From NCBI GenBank assembly GCA_022839785.1, contig JALHJW010000003.1, positions 1 through 64,000 of the forward strand: a stretch of 64,000 nt of DNA. The letters run 5' to 3'. Source of the DNA: Desulfovibrio sp. (GTDB taxonomy: Bacteria > Desulfobacterota > Desulfovibrionia > Desulfovibrionales > Desulfovibrionaceae). Below the pieces are notes generated by a model. That model did no database searches and was not told the origin of the DNA. It saw only the letters and a list, made by a program, of their open reading frames with translations. The position numbers and the translations under genes were made by a program. Of this stretch, positions 52,989-61,719 are shown piece by piece (position 1 is the first letter of the stretch; the number at the start of each line of letters is the position of its first letter).

Positions 52989-54875
52989 TTACAGGGGCCA
53001 GACCAGGAGGATCATGGGCAGACTCACGGAAATGACCAACAGATCCATGGGCAGGCCCATGCGCCAGTAGTCCCCGAAACGAAAACCGCCCGGCCCGAGG
53101 ATCAGAGTGTTGTTCTGGTGCCCGATGGGCGTCAGGAAGGCGCAGGACGAACCGATGGCCACGGCCATCAGGAAGGGGTCGGGGCTCACGCCAAGCTGGG
53201 CTGCGGCGCTCATGGCGATGGGGCACATCACCGCCGCGGCGGCCGCGTTGTTCATGAAGTCGGTCATAAGGATGGTCGCCGTCAGGAGCACGGCCAGTCC
53301 GACCACGGCGTGTCCCTGGGCCACGGTGTCCAGCAGGAACCGGGCTATCATGCTCGCCGCACCGGTAGAGGCCATGGCCCCGGCCACGGGCAGCATGGCC
53401 CCCAGCAACACGACCACCGGCCAGTCCACCACCTGATAGATCGCGCGCAGGGATACGATGCGCAGGGCCATCAAGGCCAGGACGCCCGTCGCAAAGGCGA
53501 CCGCCACCGGGGCCACCCCAAGGGCCGCTGCCGCCACGGCGGCGACCATGACCACGGAGGCCCGGACGGCCTGCCCTCTGGCGGGGACCCGGACGTCACG
53601 CGCAGCCAGGGGCACGCAGCCGAATTCGGAGGCAAAGCCCGCGAGCACCTCGGACGCACCTTGCAGGAGGAGCACGTCGCCGCCCTGGATGGGCGTGGAA
53701 CGGAGCCGACGGATGGTGCGATGGCCCTGCCGGGAAATGGCCAGCAGGTTGATCCCGAAGCGAGTGCGCAACTCCATGTCCTTGGCGGAACGGCCGATGA
53801 GGCTTGCGCCGGGCATGGCCACCTGTTCCTGGACGACGACCTCGCCGGTCCCGGCCTTGCCGTTATCCGGTGTTTCCACCGCCTCGGAAGCCTCGCCCGG
53901 ACCGCCTCCGCCCTCCGCATTCCGGTTGCCAGACCGGATGCCCTGCTCCCCTGTCTTCTCCTCTTCGCTTTTTTCCGGTCCGATGGGAACGCTCTCCTCC
54001 AATTTCAGGCCCGCCCGCCCCAGTACCTCGCCCAGGGATTTGGGCTCGGCCTGGATGACCAGGATGTCGCCGTCGCGCAGAAGCCGTCCAGGAGAGGGCG
54101 CGGACAGCCGCAGACCATTGCGGACCAGCCCCACCACCAGGGCGTCTGACTCGTCCAGCATCGCCTCCACCTCGCGCAGGCGCTTGCCCGCAGCCTTGCT
54201 GTCCGCCGTGATGCGCACCTCCGTGGTGTACGCGGCCGTGTCGAAATCGCCCGTGTCCGACTGCGGCCGTGCGGGCGTCAGCCGCCAGCCGATCAAGGCG
54301 ATGAAGACCAGCCCGGCGAGAGTCACGGTCAGTCCCACGGGTGTGAAGTCGAACATGGCGAAACCGCCCTGGCCCGCCTCTGTCCGGAACCCGGAAACGA
54401 TGAGGTTGGGCGGCGTCCCGATGAGGGTCATGGTGCCCCCGAGAATGGAGCCGAAGGACAGGGGCATCAGCAGCTGGCCCGGCATCAGCCCCTGCTTCTG
54501 CGCGACCTTCACAGCCACGGGCATGAGCAGGGCCATGGCGCCGACATTATTCATGAAGCCGGACAGCAGCGCCCCCACGCCGGCCAGTACGGCAATGCTC
54601 ACCGTCCGCCCGGCCGAGGCGGGCATGACCCTCCTGGCCAGCTCGTCCACCGCGCCAGTGGTCTGCAGACCGTGGCTGAGCACGAGCACACAGACCACGG
54701 TGACCACAGCGGGATGACCGAAGCCCGCGAAGGCTTCGACGTTCGGGACCAGTCCGGCGAAGACGCAGACCAGCAGGGCTCCGACCGCGACCATGTCGTG
54801 CCGCCAGCGCCCCCAGACGAACATGCCCGCCGTGGCCGCGAGAATGGCGATGATCGCCGCCTGCTCATGCGTCAT
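52989..54875 (-). CDS. DASS/SLC13-type sodium-anion symporter with two TrkA-C domains
   Basis: A 628-aa membrane permease. The two halves of the anion transporter carry GFMNNVGAMALLMP and DFMNNAAAAAVMCP with GTPPN in the first and GHQNN in the second. Two cytoplasmic RCK_C/TrkA-C domains (about residues 185-270 and 335-420) are inserted in the middle, with a Glu/Gly-rich linker. Such permeases carry sulfate, di- or tricarboxylates. ATG 54875 has GAGG. It is convergent with the acylation operon. Confidence 0.88.
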   Translation of the reverse strand: MTHEQAAIIAILAATAGMFVWGRWRHDMVAVGALLVCVFAGLVPNVEAFAGFGHPAVVTVVCVLVLSHGLQTTGAVDELARRVMPASAGRTVSIAVLAGVGALLSGFMNNVGAMALLMPVAVKVAQKQGLMPGQLLMPLSFGSILGGTMTLIGTPPNLIVSGFRTEAGQGGFAMFDFTPVGLTVTLAGLVFIALIGWRLTPARPQSDTGDFDTAAYTTEVRITADSKAAGKRLREVEAMLDESDALVVGLVRNGLRLSAPSPGRLLRDGDILVIQAEPKSLGEVLGRAGLKLEESVPIGPEKSEEEKTGEQGIRSGNRNAEGGGGPGEASEAVETPDNGKAGTGEVVVQEQVAMPGASLIGRSAKDMELRTRFGINLLAISRQGHRTIRRLRSTPIQGGDVLLLQGASEVLAGFASEFGCVPLAARDVRVPARGQAVRASVVMVAAVAAAALGVAPVAVAFATGVLALMALRIVSLRAIYQVVDWPVVVLLGAMLPVAGAMASTGAASMIARFLLDTVAQGHAVVGLAVLLTATILMTDFMNNAAAAAVMCPIAMSAAAQLGVSPDPFLMAVAIGSSCAFLTPIGHQNNTLILGPGGFRFGDYWRMGLPMDLLVISVSLPMILLVWPL

Positions 54876-55355
54876 GCGCAACCTCGAGCATTCGATGCCT
54901 CCCGGGAACGAGAATCCCGGCATAACAGGATAGCACGATCCGCCCCCAGGGTACACACCCGCGCCTTGGGCTCCGGAGCGTCCCCCGTTCCGCGCGCCTT
55001 CTTATGTTGCCCTCGCGGCGTTCCTCCGCCAGCCCCGGCCCGCGACTGCAGGCGCGCTGGCCGTTCCCGCACGCGCCATCCTGCGTTCAATCGCTTATAT
55101 ATCGATAATATATATACGTATTGTTCTCCTTAAAAAATGTAGAATAAACTATTTGACGTTTATTATGAAATCAGGAATATGCTTATTCATATCAAAAAAA
55201 TGTTTTGCTGATATGACATGGCGCGCGGGCGGAAATCCCGCCGCACTCCTTCAAAAGGCGCGACGCGTTCCTCGCGCACCGCACCGGCCGCTCCAGGGCC
55301 CCCTGTGACCATACCGCCTCCACACCTGTAACCCGACCACAGCAAGGAGAACGTC
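54876..55355. other. Divergent region with AT-rich promoter core
   Basis: The gap holds a sharp AT-rich island (55085-55215), rich in TATATA repeats with an ATCGAT centre. A TTGACG at 55153-55158 could be a -35, but the -10 match is weak. It separates the permease and the RiPP cluster and probably holds both promoters. Confidence 0.5.
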
Positions 55356-55541
55356 ATGGCGAACATTCTCGGTTCCAAGGGAAAGGCCTCCCCGGCTGAG
55401 GAACAAAAGCTGATCGAGGAGATCCAGCACCTGATCGAGGTCAAGGGCCTCAACGCCAAGCTGACCGTGACCGGCGAAAGGGCCCAGGTCCTGACGGGCT
55501 GCACGGGCTGCACCATCTGTCCGTGCATGATCTGCTGGTAG
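55356..55541 (+). CDS. Candidate RiPP precursor with Cys-rich core
   Basis: A 61-aa peptide. Residues 1-48 form a helical, charged leader (AEEQKLIEEIQHLIEVKGL). The C-terminal 13 residues are CTGCTICPCMICW, with Cys at 49, 52, 55, 57 and 60. ATG has CAAGGAG. It is followed by two radical SAM/SPASM proteins, the typical setting of a modified peptide precursor. Sactipeptide or ranthipeptide-like thioether formation at the five Cys is possible. I do not recognise a named family, and export or cleavage genes are not seen next to it. Confidence 0.75.
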   Translation: MANILGSKGKASPAEEQKLIEEIQHLIEVKGLNAKLTVTGERAQVLTGCTGCTICPCMICW

Positions 55542-55784
55542 CCAGGACCTGGCGGTAACGACCGCCGCGCGACGCACTTGCACACACGGAGCCAGGACCG
55601 GGACCGAGGATGGGGCGGCCATCTTGCACGAGAGCAGTGGAAGATGGATGCGTTTTGCGCAGGGCATCCCGGTCCTGGTTCCAACATGCCGCCGGGCCTT
55701 CGCCCGGGCGGCCTGACCGGTCATGCCCCCGGCCGGACCACGACCGGGCGAACCGGCAACCGCGAGCCGAAAGGGAGAGACGCC

Positions 55785-57290
55785 GTGAACCCGCTCCAGA
55801 TACAGGACGACCACTATCTCGCCGTCAGGAAAGAGTTCATCTTCAAGATAGACGGCAGCAGGCCGCTGCTCTACAGCCTCGACTACATCAACACCCAGCT
55901 CTATTTCCTGAGCCCCCTCGAGGGCCTGGCCCTTTCCCTGCTCGGAGGGGACAAGCCCTTCTCCACCCTGCGCCGCATGTTCGCCTCCCTTTTTCCCGGC
56001 GCCGAAGGCGACTCCCTGGCCGGTCTGCTCGCCGATGTGGACGGCCGCATCCGGAGTTCCCCCTCCCAAACCGGCATCGGGGCGGACGGACTGATCCAAA
56101 CGGCGGACGCCCCCATCCGCGACGCGCAGACCTTCGATCCCCGCGCGTTCGTGGTCAGCCCCTCGGAGTACCTGGCCCGCACCGCGGACCCCAAGACCTC
56201 GGTGCGCCTTGAAACCCCCATCAACATCTACACGGTCTTCACCCACCGCTGCCTGACGGACTGCGTCTACTGCTACGCGGACCGGAGCCGCAGGGACGGG
56301 GAGCTGCCCCTGGCGCGCTGGCGCGCCATCCTGCAGGACATGCGCGACCTCGGGATCTGGATGTGCTCCCCGGACAACGGCGACACCTTCGCCCGCACGG
56401 ATGGGATAGACCTGCTGGAATGCATGCTCGAACACGACATGCACTTCCTCCTCTCCACCAAGGCGCAGCTTTCGCGGGAGCAGATCGGACGGCTGGTGGA
56501 CGCCGGATTCGGCCGAAAGGTCCGGGGCGTCGTCGAGCGCCGCGCGCAACTGAGCGTCGACGCCGCGGACGAGGACGTCTCCAGGCGCATCCTGCGCGCG
56601 CCCGGCGTCCGGCCGCGCGGCTACCTGGCCACCGTGGAGAATTTCCTGGCCTTCGGCATCATGCCCAAGGTCAAGGCGGTCATCACCGGGCTCAACTACC
56701 ACCAGGCCAAGCCCATCGTGGACCTGTTCCATCCGTGCGGGGCGCGGGAATTCCACTTCGTGCGCTACCATCGCTCCTTCCACCGCCACACGGACGACCT
56801 CTTCGTCCAGCCCTCCCACGTCGCGTCCCTGCGCGACCAGTTCCAGGCCATCCGCGACCGGTATCCGGACGTCCAGGTGGTGGAGAACCTGACCCAGGGG
56901 CCCGCCAGCGCCGAACCGCTCTCCCCGGAGCGGGCCAGGGCCCTGTGGGACGGCCGCATCGGCTGCGGCGGCGGCTGGTCGTCCCTGGGCATCGCGCCCG
57001 ACGGGAAGGCCTTTTTGTGCGAGCAGATGAAGATGGACGCTCCCTATTTCGTCGGCGACGCGCAGGGCCAGTCGATACGGGAGATATGGGACGGCGAGGC
57101 CATGCTGCGCTTCATCCATCCGGAGCGGGAACTGTTCAAGGGGACCGTGTGCCACGAGTGCGGCGAGTTCGAGGACTGCATCTGGAAAAAGGGCCGTTGC
57201 TACCGGGACGCGTACTTCTCCTACGGTTCCATCTACGACGCGCCGCCGCTCTGTCCCCACAACCAGCGGCCCGGCATACGGCTGGGCTGA
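55785..57290 (+). CDS. Radical SAM/SPASM peptide maturase 1
   Basis: A 501-aa enzyme. The first 90 residues could hold a PqqD-like peptide-recognition element. The radical SAM cluster motif is CLTDCVYC (Cys156, Cys160, Cys163). A SPASM-like end has GKAFLC, CHECGEFEDC and further Cys, enough for one or two auxiliary clusters. GTG 55785 was chosen for the AAGGGAGAG site; upstream codons in this frame are not credible. It follows the precursor gene by 243 bases and precedes the second maturase. Confidence 0.85.
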   Translation: MNPLQIQDDHYLAVRKEFIFKIDGSRPLLYSLDYINTQLYFLSPLEGLALSLLGGDKPFSTLRRMFASLFPGAEGDSLAGLLADVDGRIRSSPSQTGIGADGLIQTADAPIRDAQTFDPRAFVVSPSEYLARTADPKTSVRLETPINIYTVFTHRCLTDCVYCYADRSRRDGELPLARWRAILQDMRDLGIWMCSPDNGDTFARTDGIDLLECMLEHDMHFLLSTKAQLSREQIGRLVDAGFGRKVRGVVERRAQLSVDAADEDVSRRILRAPGVRPRGYLATVENFLAFGIMPKVKAVITGLNYHQAKPIVDLFHPCGAREFHFVRYHRSFHRHTDDLFVQPSHVASLRDQFQAIRDRYPDVQVVENLTQGPASAEPLSPERARALWDGRIGCGGGWSSLGIAPDGKAFLCEQMKMDAPYFVGDAQGQSIREIWDGEAMLRFIHPERELFKGTVCHECGEFEDCIWKKGRCYRDAYFSYGSIYDAPPLCPHNQRPGIRLG

Positions 57291-57303
57291 GGGAGGCCAC
57301 GCC

Positions 57304-58635
57304 ATGCGCGACCCGCGACGCTGGAAATCCTCGGTATTCAACCTTTCCCTGGACGCCGACGGCAAGCGGCTCCTCATCAACGGGGCCACCGGCCGGATGC
57401 TGCGGTTGCAGGACCGGCAGATGGACATTCTGGAGGACCGCCTCGACGAGATCGGACGCGAGGGACGCTGCTCCAGCCCGGACATGCTGCGGGGCCTGCG
57501 CGAGCTCGGGTTCGTGGTCCCCGCCGAGGAGGACGAGTACCGCAACGAACAGGCCCGCTTCCTCGCCACCCGGACCGGCCGGGACACGTTTCGCGTCACC
57601 ATTGCGCCGACCATGGCCTGCAACATGCGCTGCAGCTATTGCTTCCAGCGCGATGTGGCGCGCACCCAGACCATGACGCCAGCGATGCAGGAAGGCGCGC
57701 TGGAGTTCATCCGCCGCATGGCCGCGGGAAGCCGGCTCCTGGTCGTGCAGTGGTTCGGGGGGGAGCCGCTCCTGGCCTACGACCAGATCCTGTCCATGTC
57801 CAAGGACCTGCGCCGCTTCTGCGCGGAGCAGGGCATCGGCTATTACGCGGAGATGCTCACCAACGGCACGCTCCTGACGCCGCGCATCATCGAGAGTTTC
57901 GCGGACATCGCGCTGAAGGCCGTCCAGATTCCCCTGGACGGGGACCCCGGAACGTACGCCGCGCGCAAGGGCATGGGCGCGGACAGGGCCAGGGACTTCC
58001 ACCGCTTCCTGGCCGAAAACCTGCAAACCCTGGTGGACGTCACCGGCAGCGTCACCATCCGGGTCAATGTGGACCGCGACAACCCCGAGGGCGGACGGGA
58101 TGTGGTCCGGATGTTCCGGGACCAGGGCTGCCGCGATCCCCGCATCGATTTCCGGCTGGGCTTTCTCAATACCAGCCGCGGCATGGTGGACTGCATTCCC
58201 CACGACTGCTTCCTTCCTTCGGAATTCTCCCGGCTGGAGGTGGACTTCCTCCACTTCCTGGCGGCCGAAGGCTACCGGGTCTACGGAGCGCCGACCCGGC
58301 GCAACTTTCCGTGCGCCGCGCCCCTGTCCCACGCCTGCACCATCGACCCCCTGGGCGGCGTCGGCAAGTGCGTTCCGGCCATCGGCACGGGACAATCGGT
58401 CTTCGCCCGTCTCCATCCCGGCGACATCGACAGGACCATGCGGGAATTCTCCGCGCGGCCGCTCCCCTACGCCGCCTTCGATCCCTTCGAGAGCGGTCCG
58501 TGCCGGGGATGCCAGCTCTTGCCGCTGTGCCTCGGCTCCTGCCCCAAGCTCCATGAGGGCGACGGGCCGTTTTCCTGCAGCATGAAGGAGGGGCTGCTGG
58601 ACCGGCTGTGCTTCTACCAGCGGTATTACGCCTGA
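57304..58635 (+). CDS. Radical SAM/SPASM peptide maturase 2
   Basis: A 443-aa enzyme. N-terminal 90 residues may form a recognition domain. The cluster motif is CNMRCSYC (Cys106, Cys110, Cys113). The SPASM end carries CRGCQLLPLC, GSCPK and CSMKEGLLDRLC. It starts 13 bases after maturase 1. Two different maturases for one five-Cys core suggest stepwise or distinct modifications. Confidence 0.88.
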   Translation: MRDPRRWKSSVFNLSLDADGKRLLINGATGRMLRLQDRQMDILEDRLDEIGREGRCSSPDMLRGLRELGFVVPAEEDEYRNEQARFLATRTGRDTFRVTIAPTMACNMRCSYCFQRDVARTQTMTPAMQEGALEFIRRMAAGSRLLVVQWFGGEPLLAYDQILSMSKDLRRFCAEQGIGYYAEMLTNGTLLTPRIIESFADIALKAVQIPLDGDPGTYAARKGMGADRARDFHRFLAENLQTLVDVTGSVTIRVNVDRDNPEGGRDVVRMFRDQGCRDPRIDFRLGFLNTSRGMVDCIPHDCFLPSEFSRLEVDFLHFLAAEGYRVYGAPTRRNFPCAAPLSHACTIDPLGGVGKCVPAIGTGQSVFARLHPGDIDRTMREFSARPLPYAAFDPFESGPCRGCQLLPLCLGSCPKLHEGDGPFSCSMKEGLLDRLCFYQRYYA

Positions 58636-58708
58636 GAAGGCGGGGACGGGGCCGGAGAGGCCCCGCCGCCCTGTGTTCGCACGTTCCAAACCCACGGAGG
58701 AAATTGCC

Positions 58709-59758
58709 ATGGCGACACGGAACAAGACCATTGTCATCAGCGACATCCACATCAGCAACGGGGCCGCGTACAGCTGGTTCCTGCCGCCCTACCCCGGCTG
58801 CCTGACAGCCCTGCTCAATCAGGTGGCCGCCGATCCGGAGGTGGCGGAACTGGTGCTCATGGGCGACGTCTTCGACCTGTGGCTGTATCCCGTGGACGTC
58901 GCGCCCTGGTCCGTGGCCCAGATCCTCGCGGCCAACCCCGCGGTCACGACGGCTTTCCAGGCGTGCGTGGCCAGCCTTCCCGCCGTGTACTACATGCTCG
59001 GCAACCACGACATGGAGGTCACGACAGCCGATCTCGCCCCGCTGGGCAGCGGCGGCAAAAGCGTGCGCATGGTCACGCCGGAGTGGTACAATGGGAAATA
59101 CGGCAACGCCAGGCACCTGGAGCACGGCAACGCCGCGGACGTGTTCAACGCCCCGGACACCTCGGGCGACACCATCGGCGGCTATCCCCTGGGCTTCTTC
59201 ATCACCCGCCTGGTCGCCTCGGCCAGCAACCAGGGCACGCTGTGGAGCGAACTGCAGAAGCTGCTGCAACAAATCTTCGGCGACCACAAGACGCTCAAGG
59301 CCATGCCCCACGCGGAACTCGACGCCAAGCTGTCCACGGTGGTGGGCGTGATCATCAAGCTGCTGGCCGCGCTGGGGGGCGTGTCCGAAACCGCGCCGAT
59401 CCGCTTCCGCGAACCGGACCTGGACAAAAAGTACACCGTCGGGGACATCCAGAACTATTACGGAAGCCTGTTCCTCACCTGGTTCCTGCGCTACCCCAAT
59501 CCCAAGCAGTTCATCTCGGCCCTGCTGGCGGGATTCCTTTCCGACGGCCTGAACTGGTACGGCCAGCTCCTGTTGGCCCAGAAGCCCGCGCCGCAGTTCG
59601 TGGCCCTGGGGCACACCCACCACGCCCTGGTCGAGGGCGCCTACGACAACGACGGGTGCTGGTGCATCCCCGGCTCCCTGGGCCACGGCGACGCCAGCCC
59701 CTACTACCTGAGCATCACCGGGCAGACGCCGGCCTTGATCCCCTGGCCCTGTTCGTAA
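58709..59758 (+). CDS. Calcineurin-like metallophosphoesterase
   Basis: A 349-aa enzyme with SDIHIS, GDVFD, GNHD and GHTHH motifs in order, giving the usual di-metal site. No signal peptide is seen. A helical insert of about 150 residues lies between GNHD and GHTHH. ATG 58709 has GGAGG. It follows maturase 2 by 73 bases and may be part of the same unit; a role in nucleotide or peptide-phosphate hydrolysis is only a guess. Confidence 0.85.
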   Translation: MATRNKTIVISDIHISNGAAYSWFLPPYPGCLTALLNQVAADPEVAELVLMGDVFDLWLYPVDVAPWSVAQILAANPAVTTAFQACVASLPAVYYMLGNHDMEVTTADLAPLGSGGKSVRMVTPEWYNGKYGNARHLEHGNAADVFNAPDTSGDTIGGYPLGFFITRLVASASNQGTLWSELQKLLQQIFGDHKTLKAMPHAELDAKLSTVVGVIIKLLAALGGVSETAPIRFREPDLDKKYTVGDIQNYYGSLFLTWFLRYPNPKQFISALLAGFLSDGLNWYGQLLLAQKPAPQFVALGHTHHALVEGAYDNDGCWCIPGSLGHGDASPYYLSITGQTPALIPWPCS

Positions 59759-59788
59759 GACGCGGCCGGGCACAGGCCGAAAACGCGC

Positions 59789-59822
59789 GGCGGCCGCCCC
59801 GGAAAGCTCCGGGGCGGCCGCC
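59789..59822. terminator. Strong GC hairpin
   Basis: A perfect 15-bp stem (59789-59803 with 59808-59822, 4-base loop) lies between the phosphoesterase gene and tRNA-Lys. No T tract follows on either strand, so termination may need a factor. Confidence 0.55.
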
Positions 59823-59834
59823 GCCATGAAATCC

Positions 59835-59909
59835 TGGTGGGCCGTGTTGGGTTCGAACCAACGACTCTCTGCTTAAAAGGCAGATACTCTACCGCTGAGT
59901 TAACGGCCC
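59835..59909 (-). tRNA. tRNA-Lys (TTT)
   Basis: A 75-base cloverleaf on minus with acceptor GGGCCGT/ACGGCCC, anticodon loop CTTTTAA (anticodon TTT), T-loop GGTTCGAACC and encoded CCA. Confidence 0.95.
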
Positions 59910-60022
59910 CTGAAAAGGAAGGCGTTTGTATCCTCCGCTGCACGGGCTGTCAACCGGCGCGCCTTTTGGGCCGCTGTCCGCGCGCCCTGCGCGTCGCGGA
60001 CAGCCTCCGCGCCGCACCCGGT

Positions 60023-61300
60023 TCAGGCCGGACGGATGACCTCAAGGCCGCGCATGTAGGGCCTGAGGACCTCGGGCACGACCACGCTGCCGTCGGCCTG
60101 CTGGCAGTTCTCAAGGACCGCCACCATGGTCCGCCCCACGGCCAGGCCCGAGCCGTTCAGGGTATGCACAAGGTTCGCGCCCTTGCCGCCCTTCTCCTTG
60201 AAACGGATGCCCGCCCGTCTGGCCTGGAAGTCCTCGAAATTGGAGCAGGACGAGATCTCGCGGTAGGCGTTCTGCGCGGGCAGCCAGACCTCGATGTCGT
60301 AGGTCTTGGCCGAGGAGAAGCCCAGATCCCCGGAGCACAGCGCCACCACGCGGTAGGGCAGGCCGAGCTTCTGCAGGATGGTCTCAGCCTGCCGGGTCAG
60401 CTCCTCCAGGCGCTCGTAGGACTCCTCGGGCCGCACGAAGCGCACCAGCTCCACTTTGTTGAACTGGTGCAGGCGGATCAGCCCGCGCGTGTCGCGGCCG
60501 TAGGAGCCCGCCTCGGAGCGGAAGCACGGCGTGTAGGCGCAGTGGTCGAGGGGCAGCGTCTCCGCGGGCAGGGTCTCGTCCGCGTAGAGGTTGGTCACCG
60601 GCACCTCGGCCGTGGGGATGAGCCAGTAGTCGGTCTCGGCCAGCTTGAAGAGGTCGGCCGCGAACTTGGGCAGTTGTCCCGTGCCGGTCATGGTCTTCGT
60701 GTTCACAATGACCGGCGGCATGACCTCTTTGTAGCCGTGCTCAAGGATGTGCACGTCCAGCATGAACTGCGCCAGGGCGCGCTCCAGGGCCGCGGCCCAG
60801 CCCGTGAGCACGGCGAAACGCGCCCCCGCGATCTTGGCCGCCCTCTCCGCGTCCAGGCCGCCCAGGGAGACGGCCAGGTCCACGTGGTCCTTGGGCGCGA
60901 AAGAGAAGCTCGCCGGTTCGCCCCAGAGGCGCACCACCTGGTTGGCGGACTCGTCCGCGCCCACGGGCACGGAGTCGTGCGGAATGTTGGGGATGGCCAT
61001 GAGGATGTCCTGAACCTTGGCGTCGATGGCCGTGGCCTGTTCGTCCAGGGCCTTGATGCGCTCGGACAGCCCGCCGAGGCTGTCGATGACGGCCTGCGCG
61101 TTCTCGCCCCTGCGCTTGGCCTCCGCGACCTCCTTGGACGCCTGGTTGCGCCGGGCCTTCAGCTCCTCGACCTCTGCGATGAGCGCCCGGCGCTGCTCGT
61201 CCAGGGCCTCGTATTCGGCCATGTCCACGGCGGCGCGGCGTTTCTTCAGGGCCTCGCGCACGGCCTCGGGGTTCTTGCGTACGAACCGGATGTCCAGCAT
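60023..61300 (-). CDS. serS: Seryl-tRNA synthetase
   Basis: A 425-aa class II synthetase. The N-terminal coiled-coil arm (about residues 25-105) binds tRNA. Motif 2 lies in CFRSEAGSYGRDTRGLIRLHQF and motif 3 near NGSGLAVGRTM. ATG 61300 gives the conserved MLDIRFVRKNPE start. It lies upstream of tRNA-Lys on the same strand. Confidence 0.96.
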   Translation of the reverse strand: MLDIRFVRKNPEAVREALKKRRAAVDMAEYEALDEQRRALIAEVEELKARRNQASKEVAEAKRRGENAQAVIDSLGGLSERIKALDEQATAIDAKVQDILMAIPNIPHDSVPVGADESANQVVRLWGEPASFSFAPKDHVDLAVSLGGLDAERAAKIAGARFAVLTGWAAALERALAQFMLDVHILEHGYKEVMPPVIVNTKTMTGTGQLPKFAADLFKLAETDYWLIPTAEVPVTNLYADETLPAETLPLDHCAYTPCFRSEAGSYGRDTRGLIRLHQFNKVELVRFVRPEESYERLEELTRQAETILQKLGLPYRVVALCSGDLGFSSAKTYDIEVWLPAQNAYREISSCSNFEDFQARRAGIRFKEKGGKGANLVHTLNGSGLAVGRTMVAVLENCQQADGSVVVPEVLRPYMRGLEVIRPA

Positions 61301-61502
61301 GATCTGCTCCCGCGATTGCGAATCAGGATGCGCCTGCCATACATCAAGCGCGGCCGGGGGCCAAGAGGCGAAAGGCCGTTTCGGGCCTGCGGGCCGGTCT
61401 TTCGACGCCGCCCCCCTTGACATCGCCGGGGTTTCGGGCCAGTAGACCAGAACCCGTTGCGACGCATTTCACAAGCTTGGGAATATACCGAGGAGGAAGA
61501 TC

Positions 61503-61664
61503 ATGGCCTGGACCTGGGAAGTCATCTCGAATCTGGTGCACAACATGTTTCAGTCCACCCCCCAGGGCACGCTCGGCGTGAGCCTGATCTTCATCTATCT
61601 GGTCTGGATGGTTTCCATGGCGGCCAAACGCATCTGCCAGAACCTCAAGGAAGATCACCATTAG
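61503..61664 (+). CDS. Small single-helix membrane protein
   Basis: A 53-aa protein: start MAWTWEVISNLVHNM, one hydrophobic helix (about residues 25-42), and a basic tail ending KEDHH. The strong GAGGAGGAAG site and a terminator right after the gene support it as real. No family is recognised. Confidence 0.65.
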   Translation: MAWTWEVISNLVHNMFQSTPQGTLGVSLIFIYLVWMVSMAAKRICQNLKEDHH

Positions 61665-61688
61665 GCCGATTCCGTCTCCAGCTTTCCC

Positions 61689-61716
61689 AAGGCCCGGCGA
61701 ACCGTCGGGCCTTTTT
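61689..61716 (+). terminator. Rho-independent terminator
   Basis: An 8-bp stem AAGGCCCG/CGGGCCTT (61689-61696 and 61706-61713) runs into TTTTT. It ends the 53-aa gene and lies only 4 bases before the deacetylase start codon. Confidence 0.75.
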
Positions 61717-61719
61717 CGT

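Noticed and set aside
61417..61448. TTGACA ... TAGACC as a promoter for the 53-aa gene
   Set aside because: The spacing is 20 bases, too long for a normal sigma-70 promoter.
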